Origin: Tildeniella torsiva UHER 1998/13D
GTDB taxonomy: Bacteria > Cyanobacteriota > Cyanobacteriia > Phormidesmidales > Phormidesmidaceae
NCBI GenBank assembly: GCA_019358835.1
Contig: JAHHIH010000004.1
Location: forward strand, 124,001-188,000
Length of the DNA: 64,000 nt
Direction: 5' to 3'
This document shows, piece after piece, positions 18,323 through 27,059 of the stretch. A model generated the notes under the pieces. That model did no database searches, was not told the DNA's origin, and worked only from the letters and a program-made list of their open reading frames with translations. The position numbers and the translations under genes were made by a program. How positions within the stretch are numbered: position 1 is the stretch's first letter; each line of letters starts with the position of its first letter.

Positions 18323-18759
18323 GGAAGGCAGCCTCCACAATTGGGCTAGGGAAGCCTTGACGGGCAGTGTCTGATGGGTTGAAGCGCCACTGGTCGTTAA
18401 GGCTATCCCCATTGTCGGTTAAGGCCCAGACTTTCGGCAGGCTGGTTCATAGAATGCAACGCCTTAGAACAGAAGCCTCGCAGCGCACATCAGGTTAAAT
18501 CGGAAGCAAGGCGGGATCGGCAAGCGAGGCCAGGCATGGTATAAATGTTAAGGAATTATAAGCATTCTCATGGGCCAATCTTTGCCCCATTAAGCTGTTT
18601 GCGGCGGTTATCAGAGTTATTGAAGTTTCGGCTTGTTAATATCTCGATTTTGCAATCAAGCTTAGGCTCTGTTCGGTTCCCTACGGGGTGAACAGATTTT
18701 TTTTGGGCAAAATAGTCCAGCTCTGATGTGCGCACCTTAACTTCTGTGGAGACTATTCC
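18323..18759. other. Intergenic region upstream of desA
   Basis: A 437-bp divergent promoter region. A TATAAA box-like sequence occurs at about 18540 and an AT-rich stretch at 18538-18560. A terminator-like hairpin sits at 18669-18704. No open frame is convincing. It may contain a long desA leader or a small RNA. Confidence 0.5.
18669..18704 (+). promoter_or_regulatory. Terminator-like hairpin with T8 in desA leader
   Basis: CTGTTC (18669-18674) pairs with GAACAG (18690-18695), with an inner CCC/GGG stem and a TACG loop, followed directly by A and eight T. No gene on this strand lies upstream within the intergenic region. It sits about 55 nt before the desA start, so it is either an attenuator or cold-sensing leader element, or the terminator of an unannotated small RNA. 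Confidence 0.55.
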
Positions 18760-19797
18760 TTGACTGCAATTTTTGAGCCTTCCGCTAGACCTGCGGATGT
18801 GAACCCCTACAGCGACCTGACCCTAAAGCAGGTTATTCAAACTATTCCTAAAGCTTATTTTCAAAAAGACCCGCGCAAAGCCTGGACTGCCGTAGCGCTC
18901 AGTGTGGGGGCTATTGCCCTAGGCTATGTAGCGATCGCCTTTTCCCCCTGGTTTCTTTTGCCGTTTGCCTGGTTTTTGACCGGCACCGCCCTGACCGGCT
19001 TTTTTGTGGTGGGCCACGACTGCGGCCACCGCTCCTTTTCTAACCGGCGCTGGGTCAACAACTGGCTGGGGCACATCATGTTTCTGCCGCTGATCTACCC
19101 CTTCCACAGCTGGCGGCTGCTGCACGACATTCACCACCGCCACACCAACGATATGGAGATCGACAACGCCTGGGCACCGTGGAGCAAGGAAGAATACTCC
19201 GGGGCAGGTGGTTTTTTGCAGGCGGTGTACCAGGCCATGCGGGGCTGGCTGTGGTGGCTGGCATCGGTGGCCCACTGGGGCGCGCTGCACTTTGACCTGC
19301 GCAATTTTGAACCCCGCGACCACGGCAAGGTCAAGCGCTCGATCGCAGCGGTGGTGATCTTTGCGCTGGTGTTTTTCCCAACGCTGTTTTATTTTGCTGG
19401 CCCCTGGGGCATCGTGAAATTTTGGCTGATGCCCTGGCTGGGCTACCACTTCTGGATGAGCACCTTTACCCTGGTGCACCACACCATCCCCGAGATTCAG
19501 TTCCGCTACGGCGACACCTGGAATGAAGTCGAGTCGCAGCTCTCAGGCACCCTGCACTGCGACTATCCCAAGTGGATTGAGGTGCTGTGCCATGACATCA
19601 ACGTCCATGTTCCCCACCATATTTCAGTTGGCATTCCGTCCTACAACCTGCGGCCTGCCTACGCATCGCTGCGGGAGAACTGGGCTCCGCTGATGAAGGA
19701 AACCAAGTTCTCTTGGAGTTTGATGCGGACGATTACCAAGCGCTGCCACATCTACCATCCAGAGCAGGCTTACCAAACCTTCCGCGAATTGGATTAG
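18760..19797 (+). CDS. desA: Acyl-lipid delta-12 desaturase
   Basis: A 345-aa membrane di-iron desaturase that introduces a second double bond into membrane-lipid acyl chains, using ferredoxin as electron donor. The three histidine boxes are present: HDCGH at 86-90, HDIHH at 122-126 and HVPHH at 283-287. Hydrophobic pairs at about 45-82 and 195-235 are the membrane hairpins. FHSWRLLHD followed by EIDNAWAPW matches DesA rather than the omega-3 enzyme DesB. The start is TTG at 18760, preceded by TGGAGA; MTAIFEP aligns with the MTA start of known DesA proteins. It is monocistronic with its own terminator. DesA genes are typically cold-induced; a leader hairpin may relate to this. Confidence 0.9.
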   Translation: MTAIFEPSARPADVNPYSDLTLKQVIQTIPKAYFQKDPRKAWTAVALSVGAIALGYVAIAFSPWFLLPFAWFLTGTALTGFFVVGHDCGHRSFSNRRWVNNWLGHIMFLPLIYPFHSWRLLHDIHHRHTNDMEIDNAWAPWSKEEYSGAGGFLQAVYQAMRGWLWWLASVAHWGALHFDLRNFEPRDHGKVKRSIAAVVIFALVFFPTLFYFAGPWGIVKFWLMPWLGYHFWMSTFTLVHHTIPEIQFRYGDTWNEVESQLSGTLHCDYPKWIEVLCHDINVHVPHHISVGIPSYNLRPAYASLRENWAPLMKETKFSWSLMRTITKRCHIYHPEQAYQTFRELD

Positions 19798-19842
19798 CCA
19801 GCCGCCGAAGGTTGCCCAATGGTGGGCAGAGTAACGTCTATG

Positions 19843-19876
19843 AACCGGCCCAGCACCCCTGGGCCGGTTTTGTTTT
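19843..19876 (+). terminator. Rho-independent terminator of desA
   Basis: An 11-bp GC-rich stem (AACCGGCCCAG at 19843-19853 with its complement at 19859-19869) and a 5-nt loop are followed by TTTGTTTT. Confidence 0.9.
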
Positions 19877-20012
19877 GGCCAGGGCCAATTGGTAAACTGC
19901 GACACGTTCATTGCTCAAGGGGTGCTTGCGATCGCGACAATCGTGGGTAGCATTAGGAGTCTTGCCGACGCTTGACTTCACTTCCCACTCCCACACCGCT
20001 ACACCAACTGCT

Positions 20013-21488
20013 ATGGCCCTGCTGTCTCGCCCGCTAAACACCTTTTTGACCACTGCCGCTGTGGTGCTGGCGGGGCTGGCTGCGGCCCCCGTGGCCCGCG
20101 CCCAGCAGTTTGATCAGCAGCCCATTGACCCCAGCCAGGTGGTAGCCATTGCCAGCCCGGTGCGCAACGGAGCGTTCTACACCCTGATGATTTTGACCCA
20201 GGTGCCCAACCAGCGGCAGTGTTGGCAAGAGCAGGGGCAGGCGGGCGGGCCAGTGGCCGTCGATCCGCTGCTGCTGAACTTTGATTTTACCGGAGCCTGC
20301 GATCGCAGCACCGACGGCAACGGCTACTCGGTGCGCATCAACGGCCAAGACCTGGGGGTGCACTACCGCCTGGAGGTTTCCCCCCGGCAGAATGACCTGG
20401 TGCTGTTTGCGAGACCGACGCGCGATCGCAGCGCCCCGCCCATCGAAATTGGCCGCACCAATGGCCGCACCAACGGCTTTCTCAAAATCCAGCTCAACCC
20501 CGGCTGGCAGATGGCCCGCCGCACCTACAATGGCCAGCCCGTCGGCCACATCTACCTCACCCACGACGCGCCGCTGGATGTGCGCCTCGCCGCCGGGGCC
20601 GCCCCACCGCTGAGCCAGACCCCAGGCACACCGCCCGCCGCTCGGCCCACCACGCCGCCCGTGGCCTCTCCCCCGCCGCCCCCCAGTGGTACGGTGGCGA
20701 CTGGCAACTACTTTCGCGTCGTGGTGCCGATCACCGGGCCGAACACCCTGCAACAGGTGCGCGCCGTTGAACCCGAGGCCTTTCGCACCACCGCCGAGGG
20801 TCAAGATGTAGTGCAGGTGGGGTTGTTTCGCGATCGCCAGCGGGCCGACGAAGTCTACAACGCCCTGGTTGCCGCCAGCCTGCCCGCCAAAATTCTCGGG
20901 GCCTCGGCTCCGGCGGTGGCCTCCACGCCCACCCTGCCGCCAATTCCCCAGGGGTCGGTGGTGGTCGTCATTGACCCCGGCCACGGCGGACGCGACCCCG
21001 GTGCCGTGGGCATCAGCGGCCTGCAAGAAAAGCAGATCAACACCGCCATCTCCAACCGGGTGCAGCAGCAGCTTGCCGCCGCCGGTATCACGGTGCTGAT
21101 GACCCGCAGTAGCGATGTTTTTGTCGATCTCGATGCCCGCGCCCAGTACGCTAACCGGGCCGGGGCCAGCGTGTTCGTCAGCATCCACGCCAACGCCATC
21201 AGCATGGATCGCCCCGATATCAATGGGCTAGAGACTTACTACTTCTCCAGCGGTGAACGCCTGGCTCGCAGCATCCACGCCAGCGTTTTAGGTAATACGG
21301 ATATGCGCGATCGCGGCGTGCGCACTGCCCGCTTCTACGTGCTGCGCTACACCACCATGCCCTCGGTGCTGGTCGAAACCGGGTTTGTCACCGGAGCCCA
21401 AGACGCCGCCCGCTTCCGCGATCCTGCCGCAGTGAATCGAATCGCCGACGGCATTGCGCGCGGGATTTTGAACTATTTGGGTCGTTAA
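20013..21488 (+). CDS. amiC: N-acetylmuramoyl-L-alanine amidase
   Basis: A 491-aa exported peptidoglycan hydrolase that cleaves the amide bond between MurNAc and the peptide. A signal peptide (about residues 1-30, ending VARAQ) is followed by a beta-rich N-terminal region (AMIN-like position), a proline-rich linker (about 205-228), a SPOR-like stretch (YFRVVVP..VVQVGLFRDRQRADEVYNAL) and a C-terminal Amidase_3 domain from about 315. Zinc ligands are His324 (DPGHGG), Glu339 and His392 (SIHAN); the catalytic Glu is Glu455 (LVETGF). In filamentous cyanobacteria AmiC-type enzymes make septal nanopores for cell-cell exchange, so this one may matter for filament communication; that is inference. The ATG at 20013 is chosen because it begins the signal peptide. 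Confidence 0.88.
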   Translation: MALLSRPLNTFLTTAAVVLAGLAAAPVARAQQFDQQPIDPSQVVAIASPVRNGAFYTLMILTQVPNQRQCWQEQGQAGGPVAVDPLLLNFDFTGACDRSTDGNGYSVRINGQDLGVHYRLEVSPRQNDLVLFARPTRDRSAPPIEIGRTNGRTNGFLKIQLNPGWQMARRTYNGQPVGHIYLTHDAPLDVRLAAGAAPPLSQTPGTPPAARPTTPPVASPPPPPSGTVATGNYFRVVVPITGPNTLQQVRAVEPEAFRTTAEGQDVVQVGLFRDRQRADEVYNALVAASLPAKILGASAPAVASTPTLPPIPQGSVVVVIDPGHGGRDPGAVGISGLQEKQINTAISNRVQQQLAAAGITVLMTRSSDVFVDLDARAQYANRAGASVFVSIHANAISMDRPDINGLETYYFSSGERLARSIHASVLGNTDMRDRGVRTARFYVLRYTTMPSVLVETGFVTGAQDAARFRDPAAVNRIADGIARGILNYLGR

Positions 21489-21626
21489 TGAGTGGTAAAC
21501 GCGGTGTTGCTGGACATGGGTATGACTCAAAACTGCAACGTCTCTCGTAAGGGCAAACGGCCGTAAAGCCTTTGGCTTGGCTGCGCCTATGCCCTACCCA
21601 CATCTATGCTTCAGTTCAGCAACACC

Positions 21627-22277
21627 CTAATTGGCTGTAGCAACAAACTGGCGGACTGCTTTGACCACGGTTAGATCAGTCCCAGTTTCTCGTAGCGCAA
21701 CCCAGGCTTGCAGCTGCTCAGCCGATACTACAGAGAAGGCCAAACTGCTCTTCAATTCGCGGATTTGCTCACCGCGTAAGTCCAAAATCTTGACCTTGCC
21801 ATTGCTGTAAAGCCAGAGTTCGGGCACCCCAAGCGCCTGATAAATGACCAGTTTCTGATTCGATGCACTGGCAATGTCTACTTCTACCGCCAGGTCTGGC
21901 GACAAATTTGGAGGAATCTCAGGATTCAACCCTTGCACTAACCCGGCATTCTGAATAAAAAAGCAGCTGTCGGGTTCAATCCCTTTGTCTAAGTCTTCGC
22001 GGTTCCAGGTCGTGGAACATAGATCCACAATTTCTAGCCCTAGTTCTTCTGCCAAGGCAAAAATAATTTTGCTCAGCAGCCGGTTGACAATCTCATGGAG
22101 TTTACTGGGCATCCGAATCTCCAAGCTGCCACCGCTATAGGCCAACCGAGTGGCTCGATTCTCACCTAGCTCTGCTAGAAAAAGCTGGTAGTGCTGCCAA
22201 GTCAGCCCTGACACAGTCATAGCGCTGCCAGGAGACAGCACAATTTGACTCAGAGGGGTGGCCAGAGCAACAGACAT
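21627..22277 (-). CDS. Uma2 family endonuclease-like protein (DUF820)
   Basis: A 216-aa protein of the PD-(D/E)XK superfamily that is greatly expanded in cyanobacteria. Recognisable elements are LAYSGGSLEIRMPSKLHE, then GIEPDSCFFIQN, then LSPDLAVEVDIASASNQKL, where the acidic EPD, PDLAVEV and lysine positions form the nuclease-like core. No substrate or partner is known. The ATG at 22277 (MSVALATPL) is preferred; a TTG at 22298 also remains open. It is convergent with amiC. Confidence 0.85.
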   Translation of the reverse strand: MSVALATPLSQIVLSPGSAMTVSGLTWQHYQLFLAELGENRATRLAYSGGSLEIRMPSKLHEIVNRLLSKIIFALAEELGLEIVDLCSTTWNREDLDKGIEPDSCFFIQNAGLVQGLNPEIPPNLSPDLAVEVDIASASNQKLVIYQALGVPELWLYSNGKVKILDLRGEQIRELKSSLAFSVVSAEQLQAWVALRETGTDLTVVKAVRQFVATAN

Positions 22278-22373
22278 GGGCGAACAACTGCATGGCAATG
22301 TCAGGATGATAACAAGGCCGCCACAAGATTGACTGCCTTTTGCCCTTTAGGAAAGGAAACCAGCAAGGTATGG

Positions 22374-22994
22374 CTATCGCGGTGCTCTACGCCAGCCCGC
22401 TGCGATCGCCTCCGCCTCGGTACAAAACCACTGCTCGCCCTTATCAGAATGAATTTCTGTACCTACGTAATCTTCCATGCCCGGCAGGTGATAGAGCCTG
22501 TTGCCGCTTGAAATCGAAATATTGCCTTTGATCGTGCAACTGGGCGTGATAGTTGCTTCAATCTGCGTTGGTAGGTCAGTGGCTTCTGACTCTTCGACAG
22601 ATTGAGCAGCAAGGTTAGCATTGAATCGAGTCTGAGAGCTTTTGTACGCAAATGGAATAATCCATACGACTGCAATTACCAGCCCGACAATACCTGCAAG
22701 CGATGCCAGCCAGCTCTGTTGTTTGGGCTGATATCGCTGTTTAGGCTGATGTCGTTGGGGCGCTGGCTGAGATACAACCCCCTGGATAGAAGCATTGGCG
22801 GCACGCACCTTCCCAGTGGGTTCGGTAACTTTGTCGTATAGAATCGTATCGCCTACCTTTGGACGGCGGCCAGTGCTTTTCAAAGCGCTGATGTGCAAGA
22901 AAATTTCTTTGCCACCGCCGTCGGGTGTGATGAAGCCAAAGCCCCGCTCATCCTTCCAAGTTGTCAGCTGCCCTTTGTATAGAGCGGATGCCAT
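22374..22994 (-). CDS. Cold-shock domain protein with membrane helix
   Basis: A 206-aa fusion. Residues 1-70 are a cold-shock (OB-fold) domain, with the RNA-binding motifs RGFGFI and IFLHIS. A basic Gln/Pro linker (PAPQRHQPKQRYQPKQQ) follows, then one membrane helix at about 93-112 (LASLAGIVGLVIAVVWIIPFA). The C-terminal 60 residues (CTIKGNISISSGNRLYHLPGMEDY..KGEQWFCTEAEAIAAGWRRA) resemble a small cysteine-containing domain found at the C-termini of secreted nucleases and related proteins. The topology would place the nucleic-acid-binding domain in the cytoplasm and the Cys domain outside. Function is unknown. Confidence 0.85.
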   Translation of the reverse strand: MASALYKGQLTTWKDERGFGFITPDGGGKEIFLHISALKSTGRRPKVGDTILYDKVTEPTGKVRAANASIQGVVSQPAPQRHQPKQRYQPKQQSWLASLAGIVGLVIAVVWIIPFAYKSSQTRFNANLAAQSVEESEATDLPTQIEATITPSCTIKGNISISSGNRLYHLPGMEDYVGTEIHSDKGEQWFCTEAEAIAAGWRRAPR

Positions 22995-23146
22995 TTATCG
23001 CCTCAGGGTGATTCCATTCTGTAGTTTTCCCTGGGTGTACGGCCCTACTTACACTTTCCAGACAGGGCAAACCATAATCAATTGAGGCTGTTGAAGGCTT
23101 TATCTATGTTAAAGATGTCAGCTTTATCTGCTCACTAAAACCAGCA

Positions 23147-23977
23147 ATGTTTTCTCAACCGACTCGCAAGCGCTTTGGCCAGCACTGGCTCACCGACGAG
23201 AAGGTGCTCCACCGCATGCTGGAGGCCGCCGCCGTCACTCGCCAAGACACCGTGCTCGAAATTGGCCCCGGCACTGGAGCGCTGACCCGCTGGCTGCTGC
23301 CCCTGGCCAACGCAGTGATCGCCGTCGAGATCGATCGCGACCTGGTTCGCAAGCTCAACAACCAGTTTGCCAAGCACGACAACTTTCGCCTGGTGCCGAG
23401 CGATATTTTAGAGCTAGACATTGCTGCCGTCTCACGGGACAAACACTTTGACTTTGGTTTGCCTAACAAAGTGGTGGCCAACATTCCCTACTACATCACC
23501 GGGCCAATTTTAGAAAAGCTGCTGGGCACGCTGGCCGCGCCGAACCCGACACCCTACGACGCGATCGTGCTGCTGGTGCAGAAAGAGGTGGCAGAACGGC
23601 TCTATGCTCGCCCTGGCCGCAAAGCCTTTGGAGCCTTGTCGGTGCGGGTGCAGTATTTGGCCGATTGTGAACTGGTGTGCCCGGTGCCTGCCCGTGCCTT
23701 TCAGCCGCCACCCCAGGTAGACTCGGCGGTGGTGAAGATTACACCGCGATCGCCCGCCCTGCCGTCGGATGACCTGGCTGGGTTCGATCGCCTGGTGAAG
23801 CTGGGGTTTGGCAGCAAGCGCAAAATGCTGCGCAACAACCTCAAAGGTGTGATCGATCGCAACGACCTAGAAGCGATGATGACGGCCCTAGCCATCGAGC
23901 CCACCGCCCGCGCCGAAGACCTCAGCGTTGAACAGTGGGTGGCGCTGAGTAATACAATCCTGAAGCACCCCCGCTGA
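23147..23977 (+). CDS. rsmA: 16S rRNA dimethyladenosine transferase
   Basis: A 276-aa KsgA/RsmA methyltransferase that dimethylates the two adjacent adenines of 16S rRNA helix 45 late in 30S assembly. The N-terminal KRFGQHWL, the SAM-binding motif LEIGPGTGALT and the catalytic NIPYYIT are all present. The C-terminal helical domain includes KRKMLRNNL. The gene is 6 bp upstream of ispE, the usual arrangement, so the two are probably co-transcribed. Confidence 0.95.
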   Translation: MFSQPTRKRFGQHWLTDEKVLHRMLEAAAVTRQDTVLEIGPGTGALTRWLLPLANAVIAVEIDRDLVRKLNNQFAKHDNFRLVPSDILELDIAAVSRDKHFDFGLPNKVVANIPYYITGPILEKLLGTLAAPNPTPYDAIVLLVQKEVAERLYARPGRKAFGALSVRVQYLADCELVCPVPARAFQPPPQVDSAVVKITPRSPALPSDDLAGFDRLVKLGFGSKRKMLRNNLKGVIDRNDLEAMMTALAIEPTARAEDLSVEQWVALSNTILKHPR

Positions 23978-23983
23978 CTTTCT

Positions 23984-24928
23984 ATGCGCTCTTACACTCT
24001 GCTGGCCGCCGCCAAAATCAACCTCTATCTCGAAATTGTTGGCAGCCGCCCCGACGGCTTTCACGAGCTGATTATGGTGATGCAGAGCGTCAGTCTGTGC
24101 GATCGCATCACCGTGCGCAGCATTGGCGTCGATGAGATCCGCGTGCGCTGCGATCACCCCCTCGTGCCCGCCGATGAAACCAACTTGGCCTACAAGGCAG
24201 CGGCCCTGGTCATGGCCCAATTTCCCAATGCCATGGCCAAGCTGGGCGGCGTCGAAATCACCATCGAGAAGCAGATCCCGGTGGGGGCCGGGCTGGCGGG
24301 TGGCTCATCCAACGCGGCGGCGGTGCTGGTGGGGCTAGATCTGCTGTGGAACCTGGGCCTCACCCAGAGCGAGCTGCAAGAGCTGGGGGCTGATCTGGGA
24401 TCCGATATTCCCTTCTGCGTGTCGGGGGGCACGGCGATCGCCACTGGGCGCGGCGAACAGCTCGATGCGCTCCCCGGCATCGACAACCTGCACCTGGTGA
24501 TCGCCAAGTATGAGTCGGAATTTGTATCGACCCCCTGGGCCTACAAAACCTACCGGGCCGAGTATGGCGATACCTATGTAACCGATGCCAAGGGCTGGCA
24601 AGAGCGGCAGGCTCAGGTGCGATCGGGCGAGATGGTGCGGGCGGTGGCCCGTCGGGATGCGATCGCCGTAGGTCAGCATCTCTGCAACGACTTTGAGAAA
24701 ATCGTGCTGGAGGCCCACCCCAAAACCGCTGCACTCAAGGCCACTATGGCCGACCTCGGCGGGCTCGGCACCCTGATGTCGGGGTCTGGCCCCTCGGTGT
24801 TTACCCTGGCCGGATCTGAGGCCGAGGCCAAGGATCTGGCGGCCCAGCTGCGGACGACATTGCCCGACCCCGATCTGGGCATTTGGACGGCTCAGTTTGT
24901 GCCCAGTGGAGTGCAGCTTGTCAGCTAA
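23984..24928 (+). CDS. ispE: 4-diphosphocytidyl-2-C-methyl-D-erythritol kinase
   Basis: A 314-aa GHMP kinase that phosphorylates CDP-methylerythritol in the MEP isoprenoid pathway, supplying carotenoids, chlorophyll tails and quinones. The N-terminal AAAKINLYLEI, the ATP-binding loop PVGAGLAGGSSNAAAVL (about residues 98-114) and the C-terminal MSGSGPSVFTL are the three GHMP motifs. Length is normal. It follows rsmA after 6 bp. Confidence 0.95.
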   Translation: MRSYTLLAAAKINLYLEIVGSRPDGFHELIMVMQSVSLCDRITVRSIGVDEIRVRCDHPLVPADETNLAYKAAALVMAQFPNAMAKLGGVEITIEKQIPVGAGLAGGSSNAAAVLVGLDLLWNLGLTQSELQELGADLGSDIPFCVSGGTAIATGRGEQLDALPGIDNLHLVIAKYESEFVSTPWAYKTYRAEYGDTYVTDAKGWQERQAQVRSGEMVRAVARRDAIAVGQHLCNDFEKIVLEAHPKTAALKATMADLGGLGTLMSGSGPSVFTLAGSEAEAKDLAAQLRTTLPDPDLGIWTAQFVPSGVQLVS

Positions 24929-25028
24929 TCAAAAGGCTGAGAATAGGGCGGTGGCGGTGGCACCTACCGTGAGCGGGGAGAAGCAACGCTAGAATAGGGA
25001 AACTGTTCTTAACCTATCGGGTTTGTCT

Positions 25029-26120
25029 ATGTCGGTTTTAGCTGCGATCGCGGTCATAGCCTTACTGGTGGCCGTTCATGAGGCGGGGCACTTCACAGCC
25101 GCTCGGCTACAGGGCATTCACGTCAACCGCTTTGCCATTGGCTTTGGCCCCATCCTGTGGAAATACCAGGGAGCCGAAACCGAATACTCCCTGCGGGCCA
25201 TTCCCCTGGGCGGCTTTGTCGGCTTCCCCGACGACGACCCCGACAGCGAGATTCCCACCACCGACCCCGACCTGCTAAAAAACCGCCCGATTCTCGATCG
25301 CGCGATCGTGATCAGTGCTGGGGTAATTGCCAACCTGGTGTTTGCCTACCTGGTGTTTGTGGCCCAGTTTTCCGCCGTGGGCATTCCCGAAACCTTTAAC
25401 CCCCAGCCCGGCATTCTGGTGCCCCAAGTGATTACCGAAAGCTCTCCTGCCGGTCAGGCAGGCATTCGCCCCGGTGACATTCTGGTGGCGGCCAACGGCG
25501 AACCCCTGGCCTCTGGCGAAGAAAGCATTCCCTTCTTCATTCAGCTAATTAAAGACAGCCCCAACCAGCCGGTAGAACTTACGGTGCAGCGGGGCGATCG
25601 CGAGCTAGATGTCTCAGTCACCCCCGAAATTGGCCCCGACGGCACGGCGGTGATTGGCGTGCAGCTTCAGCCCAATGGCGACTTCGGCTACCGCCGACCC
25701 AAAAACCCCTTTGAAGTGTTTAGCCTAGCGGCGCAGCAGTTTCAAGACACCCTGGTACGCACTGTCAAAGGTTTTGTGCAGCTGGTGACCAACTTTGGTG
25801 AAATGGCTAGCCAGGTGGCCGGGCCGGTCAAAATTGTCGAACAGGGGGCAGGGTTGGCTAAGAACAGCGCCGCCATGCTGTTCCCCTTTACCGCCATCAT
25901 CAGCATCAACCTGGCGATCATTAACATTCTTCCCCTGCCTGCATTAGACGGTGGTCAGCTAGCGTTTTTGCTGATTGAAGCCCTGCGCGGCGGCAAGCCC
26001 CTGCCCGATCGCATCCAAGAAAATGTCATGCAAACCGGCCTTGTCCTATTGCTCGGCCTGGGCGTATTCCTCATTGTCCGCGACACCACCCAGCTCGAAA
26101 TCTTCCAAAACCTACGTTAA
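25029..26120 (+). CDS. rseP: RseP-like site-2 metalloprotease
   Basis: A 363-aa M50 intramembrane zinc protease. The zinc motif HEAGH lies at residues 17-21 in the first membrane helix, the third ligand is in LPLPALDGGQLAF near the C-terminus, and a PDZ domain (about 120-205, SSPAGQAGIRPGDILVAANGEPL) sits between. Such proteases release anti-sigma factors or clear signal-peptide remnants; the substrate here is unknown. The start is the ATG at 25029, 6 bp inside an open frame with an upstream TTG. It is 100 bp after ispE. Confidence 0.93.
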   Translation: MSVLAAIAVIALLVAVHEAGHFTAARLQGIHVNRFAIGFGPILWKYQGAETEYSLRAIPLGGFVGFPDDDPDSEIPTTDPDLLKNRPILDRAIVISAGVIANLVFAYLVFVAQFSAVGIPETFNPQPGILVPQVITESSPAGQAGIRPGDILVAANGEPLASGEESIPFFIQLIKDSPNQPVELTVQRGDRELDVSVTPEIGPDGTAVIGVQLQPNGDFGYRRPKNPFEVFSLAAQQFQDTLVRTVKGFVQLVTNFGEMASQVAGPVKIVEQGAGLAKNSAAMLFPFTAIISINLAIINILPLPALDGGQLAFLLIEALRGGKPLPDRIQENVMQTGLVLLLGLGVFLIVRDTTQLEIFQNLR

Positions 26121-26249
26121 AAAGTTTTGAGTTTTGAGTTCTCAGTTTTGAGTTAAAGGCCAGGGATCAAAAGATGATAGTTGTCTCCGCTGTGCCAGAC
26201 ATCTAAATTCCTAAGAACTCAAAACTCAACATTCAAAACTCAAAACTCC
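26121..26249. repeat. Inverted clusters of TTTTGAGTT-type short repeats
   Basis: The gap between rseP and nth holds GTTTTGAGTT-like units at about 26123-26155 and complementary AACTCAAAAC-like units at about 26217-26249. The two clusters can pair into a long imperfect hairpin. Short tandem repeats of this kind are common in filamentous cyanobacterial genomes. The repeats may act as a transcript end; no clean terminator is otherwise present. Confidence 0.7.
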
Positions 26250-26282
26250 CCACCCTCCATCTCCTCACCCTCTACCCCATCC

Positions 26283-27002
26283 ATGCCCAACCAGCGGCGA
26301 GCTTCTAAAAAACAGCGATCGCTGGAGATTCTTCTCCGCCTTAAACGGCTGTATCCCGAAGCACCTTGCTCCCTAGATTTCGCCAACCCCTTGCAGCTGA
26401 TGATCGCCACGATGCTGGCGGCCCAGTGCACCGACGAGCGGGTCAATCTGGTCACCCCAGCCCTGTTTGCGGCTTATCCCGATGTCTATGCCTTCGCTGA
26501 AGCTGATATCGCCGACTTGGAGCAGCTGGTGAAGTCTACCGGCTTCTACCGCAACAAAGCCAAAAACATCCGCGCCGCCTGCCAGCGGATCATCACCGAG
26601 TACAACGGCGAAGTCCCTCCCCGCATGGAAGACCTGGTGACGCTACCCGGCGTGGCCCGCAAAACCGCCAACGTGGTGCTGGCCCACGGTTTTGGTATTA
26701 ACGCTGGGGTGACCGTAGACACCCACGTCAAGCGCATTACAAATCTCCTGGGGCTGACCAAGCACGCTGACCCCGTCAAAATCGAGCGCGACCTGATGAA
26801 GCTGCTGCCCCAACCCGACTGGGAGAACTGGTCGATTCGGCTGGTGTACCACGGGCGGGCGGTGTGCAATGCCCGCAACCCCAAATGCGGTCTGTGTGAA
26901 CTGGCCGATCTCTGCCCCTCGGCAACGGTTGTTCCGGTTGTTGAGCCTATACCAGTTGGCCCTATGGAAGTTGTAAGTATCCAAAAGATGATCCAGTCCT
27001 AG
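26283..27002 (+). CDS. nth: Endonuclease III
   Basis: A 239-aa bifunctional DNA glycosylase and AP lyase that removes oxidised pyrimidines in base-excision repair. The helix-hairpin-helix LPGVARKTANVV carries the catalytic Lys127; the catalytic Asp146 is in TVDTHVKR. The [4Fe-4S] ligands are Cys195, 202, 205 and 211 (C-x6-C-x2-C-x5-C). The ATG at 26283 (MPNQRRA) is preferred; the upstream in-frame stretch is repeat-derived (low-complexity SSPSTPS). Confidence 0.95.
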   Translation: MPNQRRASKKQRSLEILLRLKRLYPEAPCSLDFANPLQLMIATMLAAQCTDERVNLVTPALFAAYPDVYAFAEADIADLEQLVKSTGFYRNKAKNIRAACQRIITEYNGEVPPRMEDLVTLPGVARKTANVVLAHGFGINAGVTVDTHVKRITNLLGLTKHADPVKIERDLMKLLPQPDWENWSIRLVYHGRAVCNARNPKCGLCELADLCPSATVVPVVEPIPVGPMEVVSIQKMIQS

Positions 27003-27059
27003 GGATATTTGAGGCTAGATGCGGCAAGATTGTTCTAAGCGGGCCTTGGAGGTTTCATT

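Noticed and set aside
18541-18560. AT-rich TATAAA stretch considered as a firm desA promoter
   Set aside because: No matching -35 box at the right spacing was evident; noted only as a possibility.
20034-21188. 384-codon minus-strand frame opposite the amidase gene
   Set aside because: The plus-strand frame carries signal peptide, zinc ligands and the amidase motifs; the opposite frame is Gly/His-rich and looks like a GC-driven shadow.
21960-21985. GGTTCAATCCC-like stretch resembling a tRNA T-arm
   Set aside because: It lies inside the Uma2 coding frame and no acceptor or anticodon arms surround it.
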